In this document: one piece after another, positions 44,076 to 52,333 of the stretch
How positions within the stretch are numbered: position 1 is the first letter of the stretch
Layout: every line of letters starts with the position of its first letter
Origin: Micromonospora sp. LH3U1
GTDB lineage: Bacteria; Actinomycetota; Actinomycetes; Mycobacteriales; Micromonosporaceae
Assembly (NCBI RefSeq): GCF_028475105.1
Contig: NZ_CP116936.1
Span: 3,223,501 to 3,287,500, forward strand
Reading direction: 5' to 3'
Length of the DNA stretch: 64,000 nt
Position numbers and translations under genes: made by a program
Notes under the pieces: model-generated
What the model saw: the letters and a program-made list of their open reading frames with translations, nothing else
Told to the model about the DNA's origin: nothing
Databases searched by the model: none

Positions 44076-44102
44076 GCGCGGTCGGGCTGGGGTCGCTCAG
44101 CC
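44070..44102. terminator. Hairpin between the MocR and DUF6297 genes
   Basis: A 9-bp perfect stem GGCTGAGCG/CGCTCAGCC (44070-44078 with 44094-44102) spans the ends of the two convergent genes. Confidence 0.65.
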
Positions 44103-45518
44103 CAGGAACAGCTGGACGAGGACCAGCACGGCGAGCAGCGCCGGCCCGCGTGAACCCTGACGCAGCAAATCGACCGGGATCATCCCGAACGGCGTGTTGA
44201 CCGTCGCGCCGCCGTAGTTGATCGGCGGGCGGGTGCCGGCCCGAAACGCGGCGAGCACCACTCCGAGGGCCAGCATCGGTGCCAGCGAGGCCGGCCCCGG
44301 GTCGACGGTCGGCAGGGTCAGCAACCACCACAGGCCCGCGCCGACCGCCGGCACCACCACGTGGATCCCCCGCAGCAGGGCGTCGCTTCCGCCGAGCGCC
44401 CGGCGCAGCCCGGGTGAGCGGCTGACCGACCGCAGGCCGCCGGTCAGCCGGTTGGCGGCGAGGTAGGCGAACACCACCTGCATGGCCCCGGCCAACCCGG
44501 GCAGGGCGAGCGCGGCAGCGTACTGGACCCCGATCAGCGCCGCCCAGATCAGCACGGCGCTCGGGTGGCGGCGCAGCCGGCGTACGTCGGCCTGCAACAG
44601 CACCCACCAGCCGGGGCCGGGCAGGAACCGGCGGCTGCGAACCCGGCCGATCCGGCGCCAGCGCCGGCTCTCCATCAGGCCGGTGAGCAGGCTGGGGTCC
44701 AGCAGGATCGTGGCCGTGGCGGCGGCGTTGGCGAACTGGGCGCCGGTGGTCAGCGTGGCGCGGTCGACCCGGGGCAGCGCGCGTACCGCGAGGAACGTGC
44801 CCACGACCGCGAGCGGCACCGCGACGGCGACCAGCGCGACGGTCGGCGTCGTCGCCGGCCGGGGCAGCCCGTCGCCGAAACGAGCGGCGAGCACCACCAG
44901 CGCGGTGACGGCGGCTGCCGCCACCAGCGGCGCCGTCCCGGCCAGGGCCGGCCACCGCCGGCCCGCCCGGCTGCTCTGGGCGACGACGCTGAGCGCCAGC
45001 GCGGCCGCACCCCACCCCGCACCGGCCGCGGCCGCCCAGCCCAGAGCCGCCGGGTCGCTCACACCGCCGAGCGCCGCCACGGCCACCCCGAGCAGCGCGG
45101 TGCCGGCGGCGGCGCCCACCAACAGGATGGCGAAGCGCGGCGCCAGCCAGGCCCGCCGGTCGACCGGCGCGCTGGTCGCCCAGCTCTGCGTGGCCGGCGT
45201 GACCAGCAGCGGGCCGAGCGCGCGCAGGCCACGCCAGGCGAGCCCGGCGCCGGCCAGCAGCGCGGCCACCGCCAACCACCACCGCACCCCCGGCTCAGCC
45301 TGCCCCACCGTGGGCGACTGAAGCATGTCGCGGCTGGCGCTGATCGCGAACCAGCCGTACATCCCCACGAACAGGACCATGACGTACGCGTCGCCCAGCA
45401 CATCGCCGAGCGAGTGGTCATGGTGCCTGCTGCGGGCCTTGCGCAGGTGCGTACGCAGTTGCCGGGCGGTGGGCACCCCGCTCGGCGTGTCGGCGATCGT
45501 GGCCGGTGGGGCGGTCAC
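44097..45518 (-). CDS. DUF6297-type polytopic membrane protein, ABC exporter permease
   Basis: The GTG at 45518 overlaps the stop of the ABC ATPase (GTGA). 473 residues with about 12 hydrophobic segments; polar N-terminus (TARQLRTHLRKARSRHHDH) and a basic loop before LLQADVRRLRRHP. It fits the DUF6297 group of actinobacterial membrane proteins found with single ABC ATPases. It is probably the membrane half of an ABC exporter whose substrate is unknown. Last gene of the six-gene minus-strand run 52241 to 44097. Confidence 0.8.
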   Translation of the reverse strand: MTAPPATIADTPSGVPTARQLRTHLRKARSRHHDHSLGDVLGDAYVMVLFVGMYGWFAISASRDMLQSPTVGQAEPGVRWWLAVAALLAGAGLAWRGLRALGPLLVTPATQSWATSAPVDRRAWLAPRFAILLVGAAAGTALLGVAVAALGGVSDPAALGWAAAAGAGWGAAALALSVVAQSSRAGRRWPALAGTAPLVAAAAVTALVVLAARFGDGLPRPATTPTVALVAVAVPLAVVGTFLAVRALPRVDRATLTTGAQFANAAATATILLDPSLLTGLMESRRWRRIGRVRSRRFLPGPGWWVLLQADVRRLRRHPSAVLIWAALIGVQYAAALALPGLAGAMQVVFAYLAANRLTGGLRSVSRSPGLRRALGGSDALLRGIHVVVPAVGAGLWWLLTLPTVDPGPASLAPMLALGVVLAAFRAGTRPPINYGGATVNTPFGMIPVDLLRQGSRGPALLAVLVLVQLFLG

Positions 45519-46138
45519 CGGCCGATCTCGATGCGCTCGTCGACCACCGCGTCGATCAGCTCCGGGTCGTGCGAGGCCAGCAGCACGGCTGTACCGGCTT
45601 CACGTTCCCGAAGCAGCCGCTCGGCGAGCCACTGCCGCCCGCGTACGTCCAGCCGCTGCTCCGGCTCGTCCAGGATCAGCACCCGGCGTGGCCGTACGAA
45701 ACACGACGCCAGCGCCAGCCGGCGGCGCTGCCCACTGGACAGGGTCACCGGCAGCTGGTCGCGGGCCTGCTCCAGACCCAGCTCGGCGAGGACCTCCTCG
45801 ACCGGCTCGGCGTCACCCCCGTGGGCGTACGCGACCAGCTCCAGGTGCTCGACCACGGACAGGTCGGGGAAGAAATCGATGTCGTCCAGGGCGGCCGCCA
45901 CCAGCGCCCGCACCTGCGGGTCGGTCTCGTCGGCCCGGCGGCCCTGCACCAGTACCTCGCCGGCGTCCGGCCGGTCGGCGCCGACGACACAGCGCAGCAG
46001 GGTGGTCTTGCCGCTGCCGTTGGGGCCCAGCACCACCGCGATCCGGCCCGCCTGGAGCGTGAAGCTCACGTCGTTGAGCACGACCAGGTCGCCGAAGTTG
46101 CGGCTGAGTCCCCGTACCGAGAGCGCGTCCACGATCAC
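45515..46138 (-). CDS. ABC transporter ATP-binding protein (intact)
   Basis: The GTG at 46138 gives 207 residues; a TTG at 46168 would add ten. All motifs are complete: Walker A GPNGSGKTT (38-46), signature LSSGQ (133-137), Walker B VLILDEPE (D157, E158) and H-loop ASHDPEL. It should dimerise and drive the DUF6297 membrane protein to which it is coupled. It lies 41 bases after the TPR gene and may share its transcript. Its intact motifs contrast with the degenerate ATPase-like gene at 51609. Confidence 0.92.
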   Translation of the reverse strand: MIVDALSVRGLSRNFGDLVVLNDVSFTLQAGRIAVVLGPNGSGKTTLLRCVVGADRPDAGEVLVQGRRADETDPQVRALVAAALDDIDFFPDLSVVEHLELVAYAHGGDAEPVEEVLAELGLEQARDQLPVTLSSGQRRRLALASCFVRPRRVLILDEPEQRLDVRGRQWLAERLLREREAGTAVLLASHDPELIDAVVDERIEIGR

Positions 46139-46178
46139 AGAGTCTCGCAGACCCGTGCCAGCGACCAACCGCAGCGAC

Positions 46179-48575
46179 CTACGTCACGCGGTCGGTGGCG
46201 TCGTCCTCAAGTCGGGCGTCTGCGGCGGCCTGCCCCTGGCCGTCGGCGACCTCCTCGGCCACCGTCGCCGCGTCCGCCCAGTGCCGCCGCGCGTCGGCGT
46301 GGTCGCCCAGGGCCGCGCAGGCGTCACCCAGGTAGAGCAGAGTGCGCGCCAGCCCTGGAGTGGGCCTCGTCTCCTCGCGCAGCCGCCGGCTCTCGGCCAG
46401 CAGCTCGTACGCGGTGCGCGCCTGCCCCGGTGTGCTGCTCAGCAGTGTCGCCCCGGCGTTGAGCAGCGCCGTCGCCCGGCTGGTCGGGTCGTTGACCGAC
46501 TCGTACTCGCGCAGCGCGGCCCGCCACGCCTGGGCGGCGTCCAGGTGCTCGCCGAGCGCCGCGTGCACGAGCACCAGGTTGGTCAGCGCCGCCGCGTACC
46601 CCCGCGCGTCACCCACCGACCGGAACGTGTTCGCCGCCCGCACCAGGTGGTGGTGCGCGGTGTCCAACTCGCCCCGGGCCAGCTGCGCCGCGCCGAGGCC
46701 CAGGTCGGTGAGGGCGTGCCCGGCACGGTCGGCCCCGGAGCGGTGCCGGCGGGACATCTCCAGGTGCTCCACCGCGTCGTCGAGCTGGCCCAGGTCGAGC
46801 AGGGCCAGGCCGAGGTTCATCCGAGCCTGGGCGGTGCCCCGACGCCCCCGTTCGTTCACCGCGAGGGTGAGCGCCGCCGCCGCGCCCTGCGGGTCGTGCC
46901 GCCGCCGCCGCAACACACCCAGCTCGTTGTGCGCCCACCCGGCGATCTCTGGTCGGTCGTCGGCGGTCGGGGTGGCCAGCACGGTACGGCAGACCTGCTC
47001 CCACTCGTCGAGCCGCTCGGCGTACGCCAGCCACCCGCACAGCGCCACGGCCAGCCGGAACCACCACCGGCGCACCCGGCGGGGCAGTGTCTCGGCCGCG
47101 CCGGCCGGCACCCGCACCACCGCCAGCAGCAGCTCCTGGTGCAGGTCGAACCAGCCGTACGGGTCGTCGTCGAGCGGTAGCGACCACTCCCGGTCCGGTG
47201 GGGAGCCGAGCATGGCCAGGTTGGCGGCGTGCCGTTCGGCCCGGCGGGCCAGGTGCCTCGTCAGGCGGGCCTGTGCGGCGACCCGGGCCCGGGCCGGATC
47301 CGCGTCGCGCAGGTGCAGTCGCGCACTGCCGGCGAGCAGGGGGCGGACCTCGTAGCGGTCACCGGGCGCGCCCACCACGAACGCCGCGGCAGCCAACTGG
47401 TCGAGCAGCGCGGTCACCCGCTCGGGGTGCCGCCCGGCGAGCGCGGCGATCGTCGGCCGGTCCACCGGGGCGGGGACCAACGACATCACCCTGTACAACC
47501 GGCGGGCCTCGCGGGTCAACGCCCAGTAGGCGGTGTCCCGTTCGGTGATCAGACGGGCGGCTGGCGAGACGGTGAGCCGCTGGTGTGGTGGCGTCTGCAC
47601 GGCGCGACGCAGCGCGTCCAGCACGTCGGAGTGTCGCCAGCCGTGCTGCGCGGTGCGGTAACCGAGCGCGCGGACGGTGCGTGGCTGGCGCCCACACAGG
47701 TCGACGACCTCGCGTACCGCCGGGTCGGTGCGCGGGTCGGCGCGGCGGACCCGGGCGGCGGGCGCGGCCCCGCCCGCGGCGGCGAACAGCTCGACGGCCT
47801 CGGACGTGCCCGGCTCGGCGATCCAGTGTGCGACCACACCCTTCAGCCCGACCAGCGCCGGGCCGCCGGCGAGCAGCAGCCGGCAGGTACGCGCGGTGGG
47901 TGGCAGCAGCGACCGGACCTGCTCGGGACGGTCGACGTTGTCCAGCACCAGCAGGATCCTGCGACCGTCGAGTTGACCGCGCAGCGCGTCGGCGGCGGCG
48001 GCGAGCGCGTCCGGCCGGCCGGACGTCGGCGGCGCGGTGCCCAGGATCCGGGCCAGAGCGGTGAGCACCTGTCGGGCCGAGCGGGGTCGGCCCCGCGGCC
48101 GCAGGTCCAGGTAGTACTGCCCGTCCGGGAAGTCCTCCCGGCACCGGTTGGCGGCCTGCACGGCGCACGCGGAGGTGCCCACCGCACGCCGGCCCAGGAC
48201 CGCCACCGCGTGCTCCCGGGCGAGCAATCCGAGGATCGCCTCGACGTGCTCGCCGCGACCGGTGAACTCGGCCGTGTAGGGCAGGGTGGGCGCGCCGGTG
48301 GTCGGTGCGGTGAGCACATCCGTCGGCTCGGGGTCGGAACCCCCGCCGGCCCGGCGGCGGCGCACCTCGTACACCAGGTAGCCGATGCCGCCGACGCCGC
48401 CGCCGACGACGGCCAGGGCGATGCCCGCCGGCCCGAGCACGCTGGCCGCCAGCTCGGAGAGCAGGTCGCTGGCCAGGTTGCTGACCACGCCGGCGACACC
48501 GCCGCCGACCAACCCGCCGATCCCGACCAGCGCCGGCCAGCGCGGGCTCCGGCGGGCGCCGCCCGGCCCGGTCAC
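46179..48575 (-). CDS. Membrane-anchored STAND-like TPR protein with degenerate P-loop
   Basis: The GTG at 48575 overlaps the permease stop (GTGA). 798 residues. Two hydrophobic segments (about 14-32 and 45-70) precede a basic VRRRR stop-transfer. An NB-ARC-like domain follows (100-330): FTGRGEHVEAIL, the P-loop position GRRAVGTSA (128-136) without the lysine, Walker B LLVLDNVDR kept, and the sensor TSR replaced by AGG. Helical winged repeats and TPRs fill 450-780. Compared with the intact P-loop of the SARP gene at 12713, ATP hydrolysis is unlikely. It is coupled to a maltose-type permease, so it may be the cytoplasmic output arm of that complex. Confidence 0.8.
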   Translation of the reverse strand: MTGPGGARRSPRWPALVGIGGLVGGGVAGVVSNLASDLLSELAASVLGPAGIALAVVGGGVGGIGYLVYEVRRRRAGGGSDPEPTDVLTAPTTGAPTLPYTAEFTGRGEHVEAILGLLAREHAVAVLGRRAVGTSACAVQAANRCREDFPDGQYYLDLRPRGRPRSARQVLTALARILGTAPPTSGRPDALAAAADALRGQLDGRRILLVLDNVDRPEQVRSLLPPTARTCRLLLAGGPALVGLKGVVAHWIAEPGTSEAVELFAAAGGAAPAARVRRADPRTDPAVREVVDLCGRQPRTVRALGYRTAQHGWRHSDVLDALRRAVQTPPHQRLTVSPAARLITERDTAYWALTREARRLYRVMSLVPAPVDRPTIAALAGRHPERVTALLDQLAAAAFVVGAPGDRYEVRPLLAGSARLHLRDADPARARVAAQARLTRHLARRAERHAANLAMLGSPPDREWSLPLDDDPYGWFDLHQELLLAVVRVPAGAAETLPRRVRRWWFRLAVALCGWLAYAERLDEWEQVCRTVLATPTADDRPEIAGWAHNELGVLRRRRHDPQGAAAALTLAVNERGRRGTAQARMNLGLALLDLGQLDDAVEHLEMSRRHRSGADRAGHALTDLGLGAAQLARGELDTAHHHLVRAANTFRSVGDARGYAAALTNLVLVHAALGEHLDAAQAWRAALREYESVNDPTSRATALLNAGATLLSSTPGQARTAYELLAESRRLREETRPTPGLARTLLYLGDACAALGDHADARRHWADAATVAEEVADGQGQAAADARLEDDATDRVT

Positions 48576-50338
48576 CGGACGCCCCCGGAGACGAGCCCGG
48601 CGACCAGGTGCCGCCGCGAGAGCACGACCAACACCACCGGCAGCACCGAGGCGAGCACCGAGCTGGCGGCCAACGCGCCACTGTTGCTCACGAAGCTGCG
48701 GGTCTGCTCGGCCAGGAACGGCCCGAGCGGTGACGCCTCCGGCCCGCCGAACAGCCGACCCACCACCAGGTCGTTCCAGACCTGGACGAACTCCAGCACC
48801 GAGACGGCCACCACCGCGGACAGGTTGTGCCGGGCCAACCGGCGCAGGGTGTGCCACCACCGGCGCCCGCCCAGCCGGGCGTCGCGTACCTGCTCGGCCG
48901 GCAGGTCGGCGAACGCGTTGCGCAGCACCAGCACCGCGAACGGCACGCCCAGCGCGATGTGCACCAGGGCCAGGCCCTGGGCCGTACCGGAGGAGAGCAC
49001 CAGACCCAGCACCTCGTTGACCGGCCCGGCGATGACCTGGACCGGCACGACGCTGGCCGCCAGCAACAGCAGCCCGGTGGCCTGCGCGGCCGGCCCGGTC
49101 AACCAGGCCAGCGGGTACGCGGCCAGCAGCGCGACCACCACCACCGTGGCGGTCACCGCGGTGGCCAGGAGCAGCGTGAAGCCCAGCGTGTGCCACAGCT
49201 CCGTTCCGGTGATCACGTCGCGGTAGGACTCGTCATCCGGTGGCGCCGACCACCAGCCGCGCGCGGCGGCGTCCACCCTTCCGTGTGCCGACGTGGCGAC
49301 CAACACCGCCAGCGGCACCAGCCACGCGACCGCGGCACCCGCCGCGAGCAGCCGGAACACCCGCCGGGGCGGGGCGACGGGGCCGGGCTCCGGGGCCGCC
49401 TCGGCGTGCGGCGGGGGCCAGGCCTGCCGGACGAACAGCGCGGCCACCATCATCCCGCCGATGACCGCCACCAGCCACACCACGCCGAGCGCGGCGCCCT
49501 CGCCGGTGGTGGTGCCACCCGACGTCTGCCAGATCCGTAACGCGAGCACGGAGGCGTCGTCGCGGACCGAGCCGGGGGTCATCACCAGGATCAGGTCGAA
49601 CGTGCGGCTGGTGCCGACCGCCACCAACGCGAAGACCACCGCGGTCGTCCGCAGCAGCAGTGGCCGCCACTGCGCGTCCCACAGCACATGTCGGCGCCGG
49701 CCGCCGTAGGCGCGGACCGCGTCGGCGAGACTCGGCGGCACCGCGTCCAGCGCGGAGCGGAAGACCAGCACGGCCAACCCCACCCAGGCCCAGACGAACG
49801 CCGACATCAGCGCGACGGTGACCAGCCCTGGCCCGAGCAGCTGCGGCGCGTCGTCGGCTGAGCGGCCGGTGAGCCGGGTCGCGACCAGGGTGGCCAGCCC
49901 TCGGCTCGGATCCGGGTCGTACATCAGCCGGAAGGTGACCCCGGTGACGACCAGCGGCAACGCCACCGGCACCAGGAGGATCAACCGGACCAGGCCGCCC
50001 TCCTGGGAGCGGCGCGACGCGACGGCGAGCAGATAACCCAGTGCCGTCACCACCGCCGGCACCAGCAGTGCCCAGAGGACCGTCCGGCCGACCACCGCGC
50101 CGGTGCCCGGCGCGGCGAGCGCGGTCCGGAAGTGCGCCGCGCCGACCCAGAGACCGTCAGTGGTGACGCTGGCGTGGATGGTCCGGAGCACCGGCCACAG
50201 CACCAACCCACCGAGCAGCACCGCGGCCGGCAGCAGCAGTGCCGAGGTCGCCCCCGCCGCCGGATACGCCCGGCCCCGCCGGGGCGGCCCGACGTCGTCG
50301 AGGACCGCCAGCTCGCCGAGGACCCGCACCTGACTCAT
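48572..50338 (-). CDS. Fused two-domain sugar-type ABC permease (MalF-MalG fusion)
   Basis: The ATG at 50338 overlaps the stop of the binding protein (ATGA). 588 residues, about 12 transmembrane helices in two halves of about 290. Each half has an EAA-like loop: SLADAVRAYGGRRRHVLW and PAEQVRDARLGGRRWWHTL. In most maltose-type systems these are two proteins; here they are joined by a Pro-rich segment (PPPHAEAAPEPGPVAPPRR). It would form the channel through the membrane for the solute bound by the 50335 protein. Confidence 0.88.
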   Translation of the reverse strand: MSQVRVLGELAVLDDVGPPRRGRAYPAAGATSALLLPAAVLLGGLVLWPVLRTIHASVTTDGLWVGAAHFRTALAAPGTGAVVGRTVLWALLVPAVVTALGYLLAVASRRSQEGGLVRLILLVPVALPLVVTGVTFRLMYDPDPSRGLATLVATRLTGRSADDAPQLLGPGLVTVALMSAFVWAWVGLAVLVFRSALDAVPPSLADAVRAYGGRRRHVLWDAQWRPLLLRTTAVVFALVAVGTSRTFDLILVMTPGSVRDDASVLALRIWQTSGGTTTGEGAALGVVWLVAVIGGMMVAALFVRQAWPPPHAEAAPEPGPVAPPRRVFRLLAAGAAVAWLVPLAVLVATSAHGRVDAAARGWWSAPPDDESYRDVITGTELWHTLGFTLLLATAVTATVVVVALLAAYPLAWLTGPAAQATGLLLLAASVVPVQVIAGPVNEVLGLVLSSGTAQGLALVHIALGVPFAVLVLRNAFADLPAEQVRDARLGGRRWWHTLRRLARHNLSAVVAVSVLEFVQVWNDLVVGRLFGGPEASPLGPFLAEQTRSFVSNSGALAASSVLASVLPVVLVVLSRRHLVAGLVSGGVR

Positions 50339-51612
50339 CGGCCGCCACCCGCGCTGCGGGCCGCCGCGGCGAGCTGACCGGTGGCGCGGCGGATCGCCTC
50401 GTTGGCCCCGACCCCGTCGGTGACGTCGGCGAAGAAGCCCTGCATGATCCGCCAGATGCCGACACCGTCCGAGCCGGTGAACGCGCCGGGCAACTGGTCG
50501 GAGAGGTCGAAACGCAGAGTGCCCGGGGCCCGCATCTCCTCGACGAGTCTCCGACCGACCTGGTCCGTGTAGCTGTCGATCGAGACGTTGGTGTTGGGCG
50601 ACAGGTAGCCGCCAGCGCGTAGCCAGGGCTGGAACGAGTCGGCCCTGGTGAGCCACTCGATCAGCTCGACCCCGCCCCGCGCGTCGGCGAACACCACCGC
50701 CGCGTCCCCGCCGACGATCAGTGGGCGGCCGCCCGGCTGGGCGCCCGGGAACGGGAACGTGGTCGGTGCCTGCGGGCCGCGCTGGAACGGACCGACGACG
50801 TCAGCGGTGAAGTCGGCCCCGACGAGCATCACCGCCCGCCGGGCGTACACCACCTGAATCACGGACTCCTCGTACTGGGTGAGCAGGGCGCGACGGCCGC
50901 CGCCGAGGAACGCGCCGTCGACGCTCCAGAGCTCGGCGAGCCGGTCCAGGGCGTCGCGTACGGCCCTGCCCTGCCAGTCGGCGTACGGCCCGGCGAGGGT
51001 GTTGTAGTCGTCGGGCGCCACGTCGGCCAGAACGTTCTCGAACCAGTCGGTCAGCACCCAGCCGTCCGCGGCGCCGATGGCCAGGGGAGCCGGGCCGCCG
51101 TTGCGCCGAGCGAGCGCGCCGAGCCGGCGGGTCATCGCGACCAGCTCGTCCCAGGTGGCCGGCGGCTCGGGCAACATGGACCGCAGGCGCCAGACCAGTG
51201 ACTTGTGCGCCGCCTTCACCCAGACGCCGTAGCGCTGCCCCTCGGCGGTCAGCAGATCGCCCAGCTCGTCGGGCACGGAGTACTCGGCGGACGGACGCAC
51301 CGGGCTCAGCCAACCGCGCTGGGCATACTCGGTGACCAGGCCGGGGCGGGGCAGGATCGCGACGTCCGGGCTGGTGCCGGCGAGGTGCCGGGCCCGCAGG
51401 AACGCGTCGATGTCGTTGCCGGCGCTGACCACCTGCACCGGGGCGGGATAGCCGGCGACAACCTGGCGGAACCGGTCCAACTCGCTGGTGCTCCAGACCA
51501 CCGCGACCTGCACCGACCGGGCCCCGCCGGAGCAGCCGGCGGCCAGGGCGGTGGTGCCCGCGGCGGCGGCGCGCAGCAGGCTACGGCGACTCAGCCGGGC
51601 GGTCGTCGTCAT
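50335..51612 (-). CDS. Extracellular solute-binding lipoprotein (sugar ABC type)
   Basis: The ATG at 51612 overlaps the stop of the ATPase-like gene (ATGA). 425 residues. The N-terminus has twin arginines (RR 9-10), a hydrophobic core and the lipobox LAAGC (C27), so it is a Tat-exported lipoprotein. The mature part shows the family-1 binding-protein pattern: VQVAVVWSTSELDRFRQVV, SPDVAILPRPGLVTEYA, YGVWVKAAHKSLVW, WDELVAM, PLIVGGDAAVVFAD. Ligand unknown, probably a sugar or oligosaccharide. Confidence 0.9.
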   Translation of the reverse strand: MTTTARLSRRSLLRAAAAGTTALAAGCSGGARSVQVAVVWSTSELDRFRQVVAGYPAPVQVVSAGNDIDAFLRARHLAGTSPDVAILPRPGLVTEYAQRGWLSPVRPSAEYSVPDELGDLLTAEGQRYGVWVKAAHKSLVWRLRSMLPEPPATWDELVAMTRRLGALARRNGGPAPLAIGAADGWVLTDWFENVLADVAPDDYNTLAGPYADWQGRAVRDALDRLAELWSVDGAFLGGGRRALLTQYEESVIQVVYARRAVMLVGADFTADVVGPFQRGPQAPTTFPFPGAQPGGRPLIVGGDAAVVFADARGGVELIEWLTRADSFQPWLRAGGYLSPNTNVSIDSYTDQVGRRLVEEMRAPGTLRFDLSDQLPGAFTGSDGVGIWRIMQGFFADVTDGVGANEAIRRATGQLAAAARSAGGGR

Positions 51613-52241
51613 CGGGTCACCCCGGTCGGCTCGGTGACCAACTCGTGCCGCAGTGGAATCTCGGCCAGGGTGGCCGGGTCGGAGGTGCAGACCAGCACCG
51701 CCACCCCCGGGGCATCCGGTGGGGAGAGCCGGGGCATCAGGTCACCGAGACGGCTGTCGCCCGCCGAACCGGCCGGCAGGTCGACCACGAGGACCTCGGG
51801 CAGGCAGGCCGCCGCCCGGGCGAGCGCCACCCGGAACCGCTGCGCGGCGGAGATCTGGTGCGGCAGCAGGGTGAGGGAGAGCGCCAGCTCGAGCCGGTCG
51901 ACCACCGTGGCCGTCCAGTCGTTGGCCACCTCGTGCACCCGTTCGCGCTTGCGCTGGCCGTACTCGATGTTGCGGCGCACGGTGAGTTGCGGAAGGAGCG
52001 CGCCACCGGCGGGCACGTAACCGATCTGCCGGCGCGGCGGCGGTAGGGCGGTGACGTCCCGGTCGCCGACCAGGATGCGACCGGTCACCGGGGCGGCGAG
52101 CCCGGCCAGCACCCGGGCGACCGCGGTGCCGAAGCGGGGTGGGGCCACCAGGGCGGCGAGCGTGCCGGCGGGAACGTCGAGGGTCACCGGCCCGGTGCCG
52201 GGGACGGCGACCAGTGCGCGTAGCCGTAACGTGAGCCTCAC
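51609..52241 (-). CDS. ABC ATPase-like protein with all catalytic motifs lost
   Basis: The GTG at 52241 gives 210 residues; GTG 52313 would add 24 without similarity. Layout follows a MalK-type ATPase without the regulatory domain (DVPAGTLAALVA, GRILVGDRDVTALPPPRRQIGYV, LTVRRNIEYG). Each catalytic motif is altered: Walker A reads APPRFGTA (33-40, no Lys), the Q-loop VPAGG, the signature ISAAQ (130-134), Walker B LVVDLP (no Glu), the H-loop TSD. The fold is kept, with no frameshift or stop, which argues for selection as a non-hydrolysing subunit. First gene of the operon. Confidence 0.85.
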   Translation of the reverse strand: MRLTLRLRALVAVPGTGPVTLDVPAGTLAALVAPPRFGTAVARVLAGLAAPVTGRILVGDRDVTALPPPRRQIGYVPAGGALLPQLTVRRNIEYGQRKRERVHEVANDWTATVVDRLELALSLTLLPHQISAAQRFRVALARAAACLPEVLVVDLPAGSAGDSRLGDLMPRLSPPDAPGVAVLVCTSDPATLAEIPLRHELVTEPTGVTR

Positions 52242-52333
52242 CTCCGGTGACCGCTGGTGCCCGTCCCAGGGTGGCACACGACGGCGACAATCGATGCCCG
52301 CGTGCGCCTCCACTGTGGAGATGTGAGGGCTGC

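Noticed and set aside
47229..49226. A 665-codon open frame on the plus strand over the permease and TPR genes
   Set aside because: Antisense shadow with no domain; the minus-strand genes are coupled by overlaps and have recognisable domains.
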